In this document: in pieces, positions 34,761 to 47,816 of the stretch
Layout of the letters: every line of letters begins with the position of its first letter
How positions within the stretch are numbered: position 1 is the first letter of the stretch
Assembly (NCBI GenBank): GCA_963576735.1
Contig: OY755191.1
Location: 9,701,608 to 9,765,607, forward strand
Source: Bedellia somnulentella
Taxonomy: Eukaryota; Arthropoda; Insecta; Lepidoptera; Bedelliidae
DNA length: 64,000 nucleotides
Direction: 5' to 3'
Notes under the pieces: generated by a model
The model's input: the letters and a program-made list of their open reading frames with translations, nothing else
The model's database searches: none
Told to the model about the DNA's origin: nothing
Translations under genes and position numbers: made by a program

Positions 34761-35588
34761 TCATCTTCCAAATAAATATTTTCTTTTTCCTCGTCTAAAT
34801 ATTTAAAACTAGATACTATACTACTCTCGTATAGAATAGCAAAAATCTCTTTTGCATATCACTCAATAAACATTTGACAAACAAGATGAATATAGATCTA
34901 CTAAAAGTGCAAGCATTTAACAAAAGCCGCACAACCAAATACCAATATCGCCATAATCCATATGAAGGTACTTAATTTTCCGATCAGACAAAGTAATCTT
35001 GTTTTAAATTCTCGAACGTTCCACCCGTTCTCATGAATAATAAAGAATTTCCAATTTTTCGTGGGCCCGTGTATTGTTATCATGTACATACATTAGCGGA
35101 GATGTATCGTAATGTTTGCAATTTGGGCAACATATTTCAAAATGGCTGCCGTATTGCCAACTTACTCGATTTATTTGTATAGTACTTTTTGCATAGGGTT
35201 TTAGCTGTTTATTTCACGTTTATGAGGTTGCTATATGTTATTGGTTAAATATATGTTTTAAGATACAGTCGAATGATTATAGATTTGGAAATAGTAATAT
35301 CTATTAACTATTTTATAGACTATTTGAGAAATTACAAAATATAATTTGGCAGAAAAGATCTTATAACACCATAATAACCCCTTTCTCAACTTTATTAAAC
35401 CCTTTTATTAACCTTTATTAAACACAAAATATGATTTAGAGCGGCAGCTGCTTTAGGATTATGAAATCCCTGCCAATCACTCAATTGGATTGATTTATTA
35501 TATTTATTGTACTATCACTATACTTTACTATACTTACAAAAAAGAACGGAACGTAGTAGTTAATTTTGTACACAAAACTATAAATTAC
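34761..35588. other. Intron 11 DNA, no feature
   Basis: No exon or repeat recognised. Confidence 0.4.
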
Positions 35589-35769
35589 AATTAAAACAAC
35601 TATTAATGTTCGGATATTTAATCGCGTGTTATTACATGGTTCTTAAAGTCTGACGTTTCGAAAACTTTTCAGTTATCATGGTCTCGGGAAGACTGAGTTG
35701 TTATTTGTCATTAAAAAACCATGTAATAACACGCGATTAAATATCCGAAAATCAATAGTTGTTTTAATT
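35589..35769. mobile_element. 181 bp MITE, ~53 bp inverted arms
   Basis: Arms begin AATTAAAACAACTATT and include CGGATATTTAATCGCGTG. They differ at about two positions. The centre holds TCTGACGTTTCGAAAAC. No coding capacity. Confidence 0.85.
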
Positions 35770-37429
35770 CTAATGTGCAATCGTGAAAGTCTCAGAAAAT
35801 ACTAAAACTATAAATTATTAGTCAAAAGTGTTTGCAGACAATTTTACATTTAAAGTCTGGCCAAAAACCACTAAAATCATGTTCCAACAGCCAAAAGATA
35901 TAGTAATCGTAAACCTGCATTGTGTCATATTACTGCCAAATCTGACAACCCTACTGATAATGTGCTCTCATGGAATATCTTGAATTACTTATTTTTCTTG
36001 GCAAGAGCTCTCTGCAGCATAATAGAGTTACGATCTGAATTATGCTGGAGATTTTATAGCGGCTCCTATTATTTTAGCGATTCCATTCCGATTTTTATTG
36101 TATGCTTTTATATTTCATAAGTTTTTCAGTGTAAGTTTAAAACTGATATTTAATTTTGTTCGAATAAGTTTAGGTTTGTCTGTTTCATTTAAAAAATACT
36201 AGTGTGAATCAATTTATAACCTGATGATCTATGTGCTGATTTGAATGTAAAGTGATTGTAAAAAGTCATCTGTTAAACAGGTTAAGTTGTTTAACAGTTT
36301 AAAAAAAGATAAAATATATTCATGTGTTACCAAACATCGAACATAAACAAAACAAGGTTACAATTTAAGTCCAGAAAACGGCATAGTTCCTTAACTTGAC
36401 TCCCAACATTATCCGCAGGAAAATCTGATTTCTGGTATCGCCTGTTACTTGCATATTAAGACCGACATAATAATTATGTATGTCTACTAACTAATATAAT
36501 ACTTTCCTTAAACTCTTAACGAAGTAGAATTTGCGACGAGCCTTTTCTTCGCCGTCAATCGTAGAAATCCATTAGTAAAAGGGTTTTCGATTCTAAGTTG
36601 ATTGTGAAAAGTGGCGATCGATAGCCTCTCCTTACGTTACGTTAGTTAGTTTATCATTATATTCTTGTTCCAATTCACCCCAGCAAACCGGCTAAGCAGT
36701 TGTCTTAACCAAATGAAATTCAAGTCAACTCCCAAAACTTGCACCTGCATTTTCCCGCTTCTCGAATACATTGAAACAATAGTTTGATACTAAAACAAAA
36801 CTTAGCTTGAACACGATTCACCGCAACAGTACTTCAGTCTTACTAAAATTCATTTATCCTTATCATATTCTATGCATCAGACTAAGAGAGAACTATGGGA
36901 TGTTGTAGAAATATTTTCTAGTTGAGTTATGCCTAAGGCAAGGATTGGCCTCAAATAGAATAATCATACGCTCCGAAGGTATTCAGAATATCGTGCATTG
37001 AAAGGCAAATTGAGTACAGCGCCCTGATTTTATGGAATAAATCTTATGATGATTTTCCGCTAGGAAATATTTGTTTAGTTTTGTATCGGAAAAATCTTTG
37101 CTCTTTTTAAATTGGATGAAAACATTTTCTTAGGTAAATATACTGTTAATATGTTGAGTGCTGTATATTCAGTAATTATTTGTGTATTTCTATTTCTAAG
37201 ATCTCGTACTAAATAAACACTATTTTTCTCGTAATGTGTTGTGTTTAAGTAATTTAGATTAGAAAATGTTCTCCAATGGATCTCAATCTAGCTCAACATT
37301 ATTACCCTATGTATGGAAGTTGTTTTCTGAAAATATGTATTATCAGTTTATCACTGGTCCTTCTAGTACTTAAATTGAGATTTACTTAAACTTCGTCCTA
37401 TTCTGTCTATGTTTATTTATTTGAGAATG
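35770..37429. other. Intron 11, last part
   Basis: No exon or repeat recognised. Confidence 0.4.
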
Positions 37430-37680
37430 ATATATAGCAGCCGTGATAGCTCAGCGGGTAGAACACCGCTTATCGTGCAGACATTGAGGTATCAAATCCC
37501 GTGTCGGGCCTACACCAATTTGTCTTGTCTAAAGTCATATGTGTGGTGAACTTATCATGGTTGTTAACAGTGAAGGAAAACATCACGAGGAAGGCCAAGT
37601 TGTACTTAGTCATGTGACAGTTTATTAGTGCGAAACCGCAATAGGCCTGCCCCCTATTACGTGAGTTTACTTGAAGAGAG
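37430..37680 (+). mobile_element. SINE-T, 3'-incomplete
   Basis: tRNA-like head (TGATAGCTCAGCGGGTAGA A box, GGTATCAAATCCCG B box) and body to CCTATTACGTGAGT; the 3' hairpin is missing because a SINE-A remnant follows. Confidence 0.8.
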
Positions 37681-37699
37681 AGTTGTCATTCGTCTCATA

Positions 37700-37755
37700 C
37701 AGAACCCGTGGGTAGAAAGGGCTAGTAATATTCTAAGCCGGCACTACACGGCAAC
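37700..37755 (-). repeat. SINE-A 5' end remnant
   Basis: CCCGTGGGTAGAAAGGGCT then TTCTAAGCCGGCACTACACG: the complement of the SINE-A start, 58 bases before the exon 12 boundary. Confidence 0.75.
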
Positions 37756-37812
37756 GAAAGAAGATGTTCAAAATACCATACTACAAATATCTAACCCAAC
37801 CGACTCTTCCAG

Positions 37813-37966
37813 ACCCAACCAGTAATCTGGTACGAGAACGAAGTCCAAGGTCAAGTGGTGACCTTGACGGCGAAAGATAACGACTCTCCGGAGAACGGAC
37901 CCCCGTTCACTTTCGCGCTCAACGACACCGTCGACCCGGATATCCGGTCCAAGTTCTTTATACAAG
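37813..37966 (+). CDS. CadN2: Cadherin exon 12 (start of EC7)
   Basis: 51 codons plus one base. TQPVIWYENEVQGQVVTLTA with calcium glutamate, then KDNDSPENGPPFTFAL and PDIRSKFFIQ. GC content is much higher than in the upstream exons. Acceptor CGACTCTTCCAG; donor G|GTAGGT, completing Gly with exon 13. Confidence 0.94.
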
Positions 37967-39868
37967 GTAGGTGTTTTTGACATTATAAAAATTGGGGTGT
38001 AAAGATGTGTTGATGTTAGCTATGTACCTATATATATATACTTTGTCATGTCGAAGTTATTATGTCGTTAAAACAACGTGCCATTTTCGTTACATCGGCA
38101 TTTTTAAATTTAATTATCAATTCACTATACGGTTATATGATAGCAATTTGTATGAAAGAAGGATGGGCATATTGGTATACTGTCCAATAGCAATGAGTAG
38201 TACATTTTTTTATTAGGATAACATAGTGCATCAATATTTGTTATGAAGAGTTTCCCCAAATCGTTGTCCATTCGGAGATACAGCGATCCGAACATGAGTA
38301 TGTTGGGTTAAAAACATTTCAATAAATGTAATTATTGGTTGAAAAAATAGTACTTTGGCCTTAACTATGCAACTTTTGAATGCGGGAGCAGGAGCAATAA
38401 GGAGATAGAAGACAGAAAAGGACAGCGGGAAGAGGGTTGTGTATAGGCATTAAAATGATTGCTACTTTTAAATCAATCATTTGGTGATATTCCTATATTT
38501 TATCAAATGATTTTAATTGTTACTTTTCACAGTACATGACTTATAACATTTCGAATCACATCACCAATTTTACTTATTTACCACCAACATACATACACAA
38601 ACTAAGTTCCTTGCAGAAAACATTATTTAAAGTAACATTTAGTACGTAAAATACCACGATTTTCAGTATTTAAGAGTTAAAGTACTATCAAAAGTAGTAG
38701 AACTTAGTAACAAGTCTTAGAAACATGCAACCTAGTGCAAATGCTAATACATTAAATTATCTTTCTAGTAATATGTGACTCATTGTTATTGCAAGGTATA
38801 CCAGTTCCCATACATTTTTGCCCATCCTCCTTTGATCGGACCTTTTAAACTTTGTCGAAGTTTAGTTGGTAAAGATTCAAAAGCCGGAAAGGTCTTACCT
38901 TTAGTGTTTTAGTGTAATATAAGTGACTTGTGCTTAAAGAATAGTATTTGCCTCCCCCTTTCAATAAGTTATCACTTGAGTATAGCTTGATATAAAACAA
39001 ATAAGAGTATTGTGCTATTAAAAACCATAAAACAACAAAGAAGAAACAAGTACCATAAATCACTGTTTCAAAACTTCTACAATATTATTTTTCGCATTTT
39101 ATATGTTTAATCAGAAACCAATAACTTTAAAATAGCGATGGTGTAATAAAATTGTTCAAATAACGGGAAAATGAAGTCGTAAAATCAAATGCCCCAATTT
39201 TTCAGCAGGTCCCAAAAGTCAGTGGTATAAATCGATTGAAGGGCACCTATCAACCAGCCCCATTTCACAATACGACTTTCTAATGGCTATTTACTTCAAT
39301 CAGATACAATGATTTTTGGTTTATTTTAAAAAGATGGAGGTATACTCAGCGCAAAAAATATATATTAGTATTTACGAGTTACATAGGCTCATTAAAATTC
39401 TGTTAAATATTAATCCCTTATCCCTGTCTCACCATTATTTAGGACCAAATTATCAAAGAGGTTTATGATATTCTTCTTGAAGATAACATTTCCATTCAGT
39501 ATGCAAAATCACCAAGAGTCCCACAGTAAAATATTCAACAGGAATTTAATCATAAATTTCTGATACAAAAAATCACCTCGCCACAATACTCTTCCACAAA
39601 ATAGATAATAGAATATTTCACCTGTGTGTTCCCGCCCTTACGGGTATTGCGAACACACGAATCCCATTCATTCCGCTTCGGAATTTTAAAGAGGCATTCT
39701 CAAATTGAGTTTCCATCAATTAGTTCAGTTGAAATGCAACAGATGGCGCGGAAACATAGTTCCAATTTCGTTCACTCAGTAGCCATTTCGTTTTATTCTG
39801 CTTTCGACCTTTTTGGACTTTAATGTTGTTGGACGACCGAGAATTTGGAATTGGTTTTTAAGTTGTAA
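37967..39868. other. Intron 12, first part
   Basis: AT-rich; no exon or repeat recognised. Confidence 0.4.
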
Positions 39869-40039
39869 ATACATACATATACTCACGGCTATAAAGCCCT
39901 TAACGGGGTAGCCAGAGTTTTGGAATGAGAAATTCCTCAGCCACTTTTGGAAGTTGATTGGGGAAAAGATGGTAGTAATAAATGTTTTTGGTGACGGGTC
40001 TCCCACCACGTCGCCCAAAAATCACGCATAAATTAATAA
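39869..40039 (-). mobile_element. SINE-A, 5'-truncated, with TSD
   Basis: Exact 15 bp TSD GTTTTTAAGTTGTAA at 39854-39868 and 40040-40054. Only the 3' ~170 bases are present, so truncation happened at insertion. Confidence 0.9.
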
Positions 40040-40147
40040 GTTTTTAAGTTGTAATTATTTGTAAGAAATAAACTTAGGCTAGGGTGACGGACGACATGTA
40101 AACTAGGTAGGTAATAGAGCTTCGCTTGCCCAAATAAATATATAGCA

Positions 40148-40207
40148 GATTTATTTACAATAGTTTTTCATTCATTCTGGCTTTACAATAGTTTTTCATT
40201 CATTTAT
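40148..40207. repeat. Short direct duplication
   Basis: TTTACAATAGTTTTTCATTC occurs twice, 33 bases apart. Confidence 0.8.
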
Positions 40208-40987
40208 CTGGCAAACTGTAAATGTTATAAAGTTTTGTTGAGGTCGGATATAAAGTTAGGTTACATGCGAAAGGTTACAAAAGTCGGGAGTTCTATTTAC
40301 TCTTCGCTTCGCTTCGCTCCAATAACAGATCCTTAATATTTAGCGACTTAAAGACTTTAATTTCAATAACTATTTAATAAAATACAGGCACTGTTAATTA
40401 ACTGCAAGAATTTGGACATAAAATATCACCACTTTCTAAATTAAAATTTCGACTTAGTTCATCAAATTTTGAGTACGCCATGAATTCAGACGAAGTTAAA
40501 TGGCTATTTGAACTCCATAATTATTGCTGTAGTTTTAATAGTTGGTTCTAATATACGAGTTATTTCCTTCAGATATTTTTGGGCAATGAAAACTTTATTA
40601 GTTATTAAAATTTATTTGTTATCGATAGGTCACGTCAGTCTATTGATTAACACAATATTAGTACGTATTAGGGTCGACAGGGATTTATCAATGCCACGTT
40701 TTTGGAGATTTTTGCAGCTTGGAAGTTGTATTTGAAATTTGGGAATTAGATTATATTTTTTACACTCCAATTTATCAATTAAAAAACCCTATTCTAATGC
40801 GTAAAATATCTGCTATAATAAACTATGATGTACCATATTAAGCTAGTGAATGACTAATAAATACACAATATTGTAAAAACTAAATGATAATTATAGGTAT
40901 GTCTTATTTTATACATCACAAAAAATCACGTGATTTACTATGCAGTTGTTTTTATCTAATATTCATTGAATACCTCTTTTCTTCTAG

Positions 40988-41175
40988 GCAACGTCCTCTC
41001 AACCCAAGTGGTATTCGACCGTGAAGAACGAAAGGAGTACATCATTCCGGTGGCCATCACCGACTCCGGTACACCGAGGATGACAGGAGTGTCTAATCTG
41101 TTGGTGGTGATTGGGGACCGGAATGACAATCCTATGGGGCCGGGACATAGCGATGTGTTCGTTTATAATTACAAG
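40988..41175 (+). CDS. CadN2: Cadherin exon 13 (end of EC7, start of degenerate EC8)
   Basis: Two bases plus 62 codons. TQVVFDREERKEYIIPVAIT, DSGTPRMTGVSNL and IGDRNDNPM finish EC7. SDVFVYNYK begins the membrane-proximal repeat. The linker NDNPM lacks the second Pro of NDNPP. Acceptor TTTTCTTCTAG; donor GTGAGG. Confidence 0.95.
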
Positions 41176-42270
41176 GTGAGGATTTGATTTAATAGGAATA
41201 TGTTGTTTAGTTGAACGAAATGTTGTAGATGTCGCTGGTGTTACGAAAGAATTAAGATGAAACCTCAATCGACTGTTTTTTGAAATTATTCAATCACATA
41301 AGATTTTAAACCTAGAGTACTGAACAATTTATATTATATTTATATTTACAAAATATATACATTTGTAAGCTTAAGCTTAGTCATTTCATTTACTGATGGA
41401 AATTGTAATGAGGTGTAATTGCTCTATATTTCAATACAATTTTAAATACTTAGTATTCGTTTGCAAATTATATATTTAAAAAAAACAATTCAGAATTATG
41501 GTTTTAATTTGGAACAAAATCTAAAAAGGAATTTGATTAATAACTGTTCCAATCACTTATTGCAATAAAATAATTATCTTGAAATAAGAGTGCAAAATAT
41601 TCGCAGAATTCAATTAAAACTATCAATTAAAAATAAAAGAGCGAAATACCAATTTGAAAATCGTAAAACCAAACAATTCGTCGTTGACAATTCACGGATG
41701 TTGGGCACCGTAATTAAATAATCTTTATTCTCAAATTAACAATAATCGAATTGCATTCGATTGCAGAATACCGATGCACTTTTAGTGTTATTAACTTTTT
41801 AATTTTAATCGAATTTCGAGTTTTATTGATATTGTTATCAAATACATTTTCAGTAGAATGGACAGCTTTTAATGGTTTCGTACAAACGAGAAACCTTTAT
41901 TGTTTCGTCTTTTTATCTCAACGTTGTGATTTGGTCCGAGTATACAAAATTATAAAGTTAATAAGAAGTACAACACAAAATAATATTAGAATACCTACAC
42001 AAACACAAAGAGAGGAGGTTATGTTATTTCATACAAACATTTCTTGTGGGTGGTTGAAACGTCTTTGTTTAAAATGTTTTTGTTTAAGAACGCAAATTTT
42101 CTACGATTTATTTGAATTAAAAACAAACACGGCACCAAATCAACACATTAATTTTCAACGGTATTGCAGTGGCAATAACTATTTTGATTATTATGTTTCA
42201 CTATAATTTTCTATACTTTTACAACAGGATCTTTTGCTGGGCCAATTGAATACTTACAAAAATAAAACAG
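41176..42270. other. Intron 13, first part
   Basis: Contains a 151-codon open frame (41751-42206) with no recognisable domain; treated as chance. Confidence 0.45.
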
Positions 42271-42279
42271 ATAAAATGA

Positions 42280-42526
42280 CGCCGTGTAGTGTCGGCTTAG
42301 AAAAACACTACCCCGTTTCTACCGATGGGTGTACGTAAGAGGCGACTAAAGGTATTCGGGCTTTTAAGAGATTTATGGGCGATGCGGTTGGAGACCCATC
42401 ACCAACAACCTTTACTTTACCATCCTTACCCCACTCAATTTTCCAAAGGTGGCTGAGGAATTTCTAATTCCTTAGCTCTGGCTACCCCTTCTAGGGATTT
42501 ATAGCCGTGAGTATATGTATGTATGT
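42280..42526 (+). mobile_element. SINE-A, full-length copy
   Basis: Exact 9 bp TSD ATAAAATGA at 42271-42279 and 42527-42535. Confidence 0.92.
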
Positions 42527-42884
42527 ATAAAATGATTACTAACACTTACAGTTTTCCTAACGAGATGCTTCATTACTGCTGCTAAATAAGCCATATACTA
42601 TATTAAGTGACAAAGTGATTAAGGCATATCATTAAAATTCTTAACGACAACTAAGATACAGAGCCATTCCATATATTTTAGATTAAACAATACTGTAAAA
42701 AGTTAACTTATATATCAGCGTATCTTTTGGTGTTTCATATGTTAAGTATTCATTAAGGTATATAGAATGTTGATTGATTGTTTTTTTTTCTTACGCTTAC
42801 ACAAGATGGAAATGAGATACAACGAAATATATAATTGGCGATACTATGTAAGTATTAAATATGTTTAATGTATTATTGATAAAA

Positions 42885-43131
42885 TGCTGCTGTGTAGTGT
42901 CGGCTTAGAGTAGCACTACCCCATTTCTTCTGGTGGGTGTATGTAAGAGGCGACTAACGGTATTGGGGGCTTTTAAGGGATTTTTTGGCGATGGGGTTGG
43001 AGACCCATCACCAACAACCTTTTTTACCATCTTTTCCCCCCTTAACTTTGAAAAGTGGCTAAGGAATTCCTAATTCCTTAGCTCTGGCTACCCCTTACAG
43101 GGATTTATAGCAGTGTGTATATGTATGTATG
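42885..43131 (+). mobile_element. SINE-A, full-length copy
   Basis: 14 bp TSD TATTATTGATAAAA (42871-42884) and TATTATTAATAAAA (43132-43145), one mismatch, so somewhat older than its neighbour. Confidence 0.9.
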
Positions 43132-43578
43132 TATTATTAATAAAAATATAATCTTAGATGATAAGCAACGGTGTGCCTTATTCAGACGGTTTTCTTTCCT
43201 ATACAAGAAATTAGGTTATATATAATAAAGATATTCGACACGTCCCATGTATCGATTTGAAATTTACTAAGAAAAAGACGCCAAGATTGCAAAAATCCAA
43301 TATACATTTCGATATAAATTTTTTTTTTTTTCATTTATTAAAATAATTTAATCTCCCTCATAAAACTTCGCACAACAGAAGTTGGCGCATTTGATAAATT
43401 ACCAAGTCTATTACGTTATAACTTAGTTCGTAATATTTTTAAAACGTTGTTATTTGATGTAGAAGTTTCTTTGTTTTGTTATAAATAAGATTGGTAGTTG
43501 AGTCATTAAGAAGACTCTACTTTATAAAAGATCCGTAGAGCATATCATATATTCTTTGGCGTTATTTACATTTAAAAT

Positions 43579-43901
43579 GCCTCCGTGGTCTAGCGGTTAA
43601 GCGCTTGGTTTCAAGCGGAGGTCTCGGGTTCGATTCCCGAGGGGTGGTAACCTTACAAATTTAATTTGTAAGAATAAACCCAGTTTGGAAGGATATTGCG
43701 GGCTTGAATCACCTGATTATCCGAAAATTAAGATGATTCCGTGCTTCGGAGGGCACGTTAGGCCGTCGGTCTCGGCTACTATTACGGTAGTAGTCGTTAG
43801 TCTGCCAACCTGCAATTGGCCAGCGTGGTGTACTATGGCGAAATCGCCCTGTATAGGGTGGGCTCGAGCCCCTTGGTGGGGACATATATGGGCTGTGAGG
43901 A
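43579..43901 (+). mobile_element. SINE-S, tRNA-derived, full length
   Basis: An exact 11 bp TSD ACATTTAAAAT (43568-43578; 43902-43912) bounds 323 bp. The head has A box TGGTCTAGCGG (43586-43596) and B box GGTTCGATTCC (43627-43637) at tRNA spacing. The body (CCGTGCTTCGGAGGGCACG, GTAGTAGTCGTTAG) matches a lepidopteran SINE known from moths. The acceptor stem does not pair, so it is not a working tRNA gene. Confidence 0.9.
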
Positions 43902-44129
43902 ACATTTAAAATATTATGCTCTCACAAGCCTCATGTGCTCGTGTCTATGTTATTTTGTGGTAATTATTTCTTTTAACTGACGAATAATAAAATCGTTAAA
44001 TATTATAACTTAAACGTAACACACTAAGTCAACTAACGTAACACATTGCCTACTGAACATTTAAAACATTGTATATGTATTGTTAACTGATATGCTGTTA
44101 TTTACACTAAATTAGAAAAATAGCATGTT

Positions 44130-44215
44130 TACCAGAATCGTACGAAGTGGCAATTTAAACTCTCTGCCTACCTCAATTGTAACAAATATTTGTATGCATA
44201 TACAACGAGTAACAA
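44130..44215 (+). repeat. LINE-G tail remnant
   Basis: AGAATCGTACGAAGTGGCAA, CTCTCTGCCTACCTCAATTG and a short TATG-like tail. Confidence 0.6.
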
Positions 44216-45050
44216 TCTAAAACACAGTTTTCTCACAAGAATCTGAATACGGCCTCGGCGTTACAATATCCTATGTTAGCATAGCTTTATTAAGTCGAAG
44301 AATAAGCAAGTTTATGAGGCCCAACTTAGTGAATCAAGGCTTGGTAGTAAAAAGTGGCTTTGCTGGTAATCCCCTTAAACCGGCGCATCTCTAATCCGGC
44401 TTTCATTAAGGACTGAAATTAACATTTTAATAGCCATATATTACTAGGGCGCGTGGATCGCGACTTAGTACAATATAACTATTGGTTTTGTATAACTTTG
44501 TAAATATACTTAAGCTTAGTATTAGAGTAAGGGTAAGCAAGATTCAAAGAAACAACTATTTCTGAGCTACTTTTGGCAGTCTAAGTCATACCATAATAAA
44601 AACTCAGAAATGTTCCCAGTTAGGAACTCAGGCAACCTTTTTTAGGATAATCAGGGTTTTTGGCTGAACTTCCCATCCGAAAAACGAAATTATTCATTTT
44701 CTGATTATCAGGCACTTAAGAGCAAAAGTTCATAAAGAACATGGAATTAATAAAATCTAAATCACAGACTAAATTCATTGGCTCTGCCAGATTTTCCAAC
44801 TTTGCAACCTAATGTTCTAAACTTATACCACAGAGAACGCTTTACTATATATAAAAGCTCTTAAATTTTAAATCATTGAGGCTGACTGTCACTGGACGTA
44901 AAATATCGAGCCTTATGAAGTTTTACTGCATCGGAAAGGCATGTGGGTTTCAGATAATTTGTTACCATTGTTTGGTCAAACTAGTTTTTACACATATATT
45001 TTGTTTTACTATTTTAATTAAAACATTTAGCTAATTTTTGTTGATACTAG
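44216..45050. other. Intron 13 DNA, no feature
   Basis: No exon or clear repeat recognised. Confidence 0.4.
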
Positions 45051-45059
45051 TATCATAGT

Positions 45060-45317
45060 ACATACATACATACATATACTCACGGCTTTAAATCCCTTAA
45101 CGGGGTAGCCAGAGCTTTGGAATGAGAAAATCTTCAGCCACTTTTGGAAGTTGATTGGGGAAAAGATGGTAATAATAAATGTTTTTGGTGACAGATCTCC
45201 AACCACATCGCCCAAAAATCACTTAAAAAGCCCCTATACCCTTAGTCGCCTCTTACGATCACCCACGGGTAGAAATGGGGTAGTGTTATTCTAAGCAGAC
45301 ACTACACGGCTTAATGA
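45060..45317 (-). mobile_element. SINE-A, full-length copy
   Basis: Exact 9 bp TSD TATCATAGT at 45051-45059 and 45318-45326. Reverse orientation, tail (CATA)n at the left. Confidence 0.92.
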
Positions 45318-45329
45318 TATCATAGTTTA

Positions 45330-45995
45330 AAGAAAATATCATAGTTTAATATAGTTTAAAAAGTTTTCTGTTGCCCAAAAATACGAAAAAAACTTTTTCT
45401 TTCTTTCGATCTTATTAAGTAATGGAGTAACGTTAGAAACTTAATTATTCTTAAATCAAAGGTTGTATGTGTTGTCCTTAAACAATGAATACTTTGAATT
45501 TCGAATGATTGTATTAAAATTTATACTTATCTTTACTTATCTTGCCACATAAAGTACAGAAAAATAATCAAATTGCCTTAAAACCTAACTAAAAATTTTA
45601 AAGAACTTATTTCATATCTACTTTGTCGTAAAACGATGAAGGCACTTTATTTAAGCCTTCTTTTCAGGAAATATTTCCTTTATAGCGAGGTTCTTTACTT
45701 ACATTGTTAGGCTCTTAGGCATATTATTATACCTAGTAAGCTTCTTAAACTTTAATTTATTTCAACTGTTGTTTCTCAAGAACGAAATCCTCTTTAACTT
45801 CTTCGGCCTTTATTAATTTCAACCCAAGAAATTTTGTAATCTTTGCTGCTTATATTTACTGTTGCGTAAGTGTTAAGTCTTAATTGTTTTAATAATCTTT
45901 TACTTTAAAACGACTTTTTGAAACAAAATTGAAGTAAAGATTTTAAAATGGTGCAGTTGGAATTCGGATATTATTTTTTTAATTTAATAAAAAAA
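45330..45995. other. Intron 13 DNA, no feature
   Basis: No exon or repeat recognised. Confidence 0.4.
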
Positions 45996-45999
45996 AGGT

Positions 46000-46093
46000 T
46001 CGAGCCAGGGTGGTTGTGTACAGCCTCGGACAGAGATGTGTGGGCTCAAAACTGTGAGGCCTCTGCCCAGCAGTGGGAAACCATTTAGGCAAT
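46000..46093 (+). mobile_element. 3' end of another non-LTR element
   Basis: GGGTGGTTGTGTACAGCCTC, GTGAGGCCTCTGCCCAGCAG and TGGGAAACCATTTAGGC form a 3' end common in Lepidoptera; only this end is present. It can fold as GCCT/AGGC outside CCC/GGG. Confidence 0.6.
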
Positions 46094-46387
46094 AAAAAAA
46101 GTCTATAATGCAAATTTACGCAATGTTTTATCTTCCACATAATTTTTTTATGTAAATCATATGTGTTAATATATTTTGCTAAATACAAAGAAGTTGCTAC
46201 CCGTACCACGCGTAATGATAGATAGGGGCTAGGTAGATCTGTATTACGTACGTATATATTTAACTCATTATAATCAACATTTAAATTTAATTAAAAAAAA
46301 ACCTATTCACCAGAACCTCACTATTTTTCGGTAACACTTATTTATGTACCATACAATACAACCCAAACTTACCCCTTATTCCCCCAG

Positions 46388-46579
46388 GGTGAAGCCCCAG
46401 ACACAGAAATCGGCCGAGTATACGTGAAAGACCCGGACGACTGGGACCTGCCGGACAAGAGGTTCATGTGGCTGCCCTCGTACGAGCTTCGGAGCCCGTA
46501 CTTCGATGTGCATAGCAATACGGGGATGATTATCATGAAGAAGGGAACGCCCGATGGCAGTTATTTGTTGAGGTTTAAT
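46388..46579 (+). CDS. CadN2: Cadherin exon 14 (degenerate EC8)
   Basis: 64 codons, phase 0-0. GEAPDTEIGRVYVKDPDDWD then LPDKRFMW is the conserved membrane-proximal segment. SNTGMIIMKKGTPDGSYLL corresponds to the mid-repeat turn. It is GC-rich. Acceptor CCCCCAG, donor GTGAGT. Confidence 0.96.
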
Positions 46580-46739
46580 GTGAGTATTTGTTTTTTTTTT
46601 AAATTTGAAATGTCTGTTTAAGGAAACCTTTTTTTGATGAAAACGGTTTGCTCTGCGTACTTATTAGTAAAGTCTTTAAAAATGTTGATAGAATGGCTGT
46701 AATTCGTTATGCAGAAAGTTTCAATGTTATATAGATTCA

Positions 46740-46815
46740 TTTTTCAAACCAAGTGACAATCGATAGTTTCTGCACACCCCAAAGAGAATTAATGGTGTGA
46801 GTATATGTATATGTT
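46740..46815 (+). repeat. LINE-G tail remnant in intron 14
   Basis: CAATCGATAGTTTCTGCACA, CCCCAAAGAGAATTAATGG and TGTGAGTATATGTATATG. Confidence 0.5.
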
Positions 46816-47001
46816 TGTCAAACTCTAATAAGAAAAAGACGTATTGGCTTTCCTCTTGATTTTAAATGCTGTGTATGTCTATATACTTATTTAATGATTT
46901 GTAAATCATCTTGCGAAGCAAAATAAAGTCTAACTATTACTTAACTGTTAAACAACCGTGGATGTAATTTTATGAATAATTCTTGTTTGCGTTTAACCCA
47001 G

Positions 47002-47157
47002 GTGACAGAAGAAAACGAGCCAATAGTCCCATTCCACTGGGTAGAAGCCACAGTCAACGTGACCATCAAGGAGATACCAGAAGAAGCCATCGACAAGTCT
47101 GGATCCATCAGATTTGTTAACCTCACTGCTGAGGAGTTCATAGTTAGTGAAGCTGAT
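47002..47157 (+). CDS. CadN2: Cadherin exon 15 (end of EC8, start of non-chordate domain)
   Basis: 52 codons, phase 0-0. VEATVNVTIKEIPEEAIDKS is the last EC8 strand, then GSIRFVNLTAEEFIVSEAD. N-linked sites NVT and NLT are visible. Acceptor TTTAACCCAG, donor GTAAGT. Confidence 0.95.
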
Positions 47158-47239
47158 GTAAGTTTGCATTATTATTTACTGTATTTTATGGCTCAACGGC
47201 TGCGTAGTGTTTCTTTAAGGATTTGAGGACTTGAAATTA

Positions 47240-47385
47240 TGGGTAACCGATGTGTTTGGAGACCTAACACCAATCATTACTCTCTCTCTCTCTCTGTCAA
47301 CTTCCAAAAATGGCAGTTTTATTTGTATCCTTTGCTTACCCCATTATGGAATTTATAACCGTATGTATATGTATGTTCGTAAGTA
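47240..47385 (+). repeat. Degenerate SINE-A in intron 15
   Basis: GTGTTTGGAGACCTAACACC, a CT microsatellite (47280-47296), then CCATTATGGAATTTATAACC and the TATG tail. Confidence 0.55.
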
Positions 47386-47816
47386 TATAATCTTCATTTG
47401 CCAGTACAAGTCTAAATTGGGGACGTTAAATTAAGCTTTTTATATGTGTCGCAGGAAAATCGTCAAACTCGTTAACTTAAAAGTTTCCTAGGAAACTTGT
47501 AAGTTGACGGACGGTAATCCGTCAAACAACAGGCGAATTTACACATTACCTGATAGTTATTAGGAAACTTGTAAAATTACGGACTCACCTCAGGAAACTT
47601 GTCAAAGAAGCGCTGACGGCGCGAAAAGAGGGGTGTTAGTCAATGTTGATTGGCCGGCGGCGGTCACGTGACGTGACGCATTCGCGCGTTTTATCAACTC
47701 TACAATCAACACTAATATTTTTCTTACTTTACTTATGCTAATCTATTAATTTGCTATTATTTGCTGTCACTGACATGAAGTTAAAACATTTTAAGAGTAT
47801 TTATTAAATATAGTTT

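Noticed and set aside
41751..42206. 151-codon open frame in intron 13
   Set aside because: AT-driven amino acid content, no domain, no good splice context, and placed inside an intron of a gene on the same strand.
43579..43650. Functional tRNA gene
   Set aside because: A and B boxes are good, but the acceptor ends do not pair and the sequence continues into a SINE body bounded by an 11 bp TSD.
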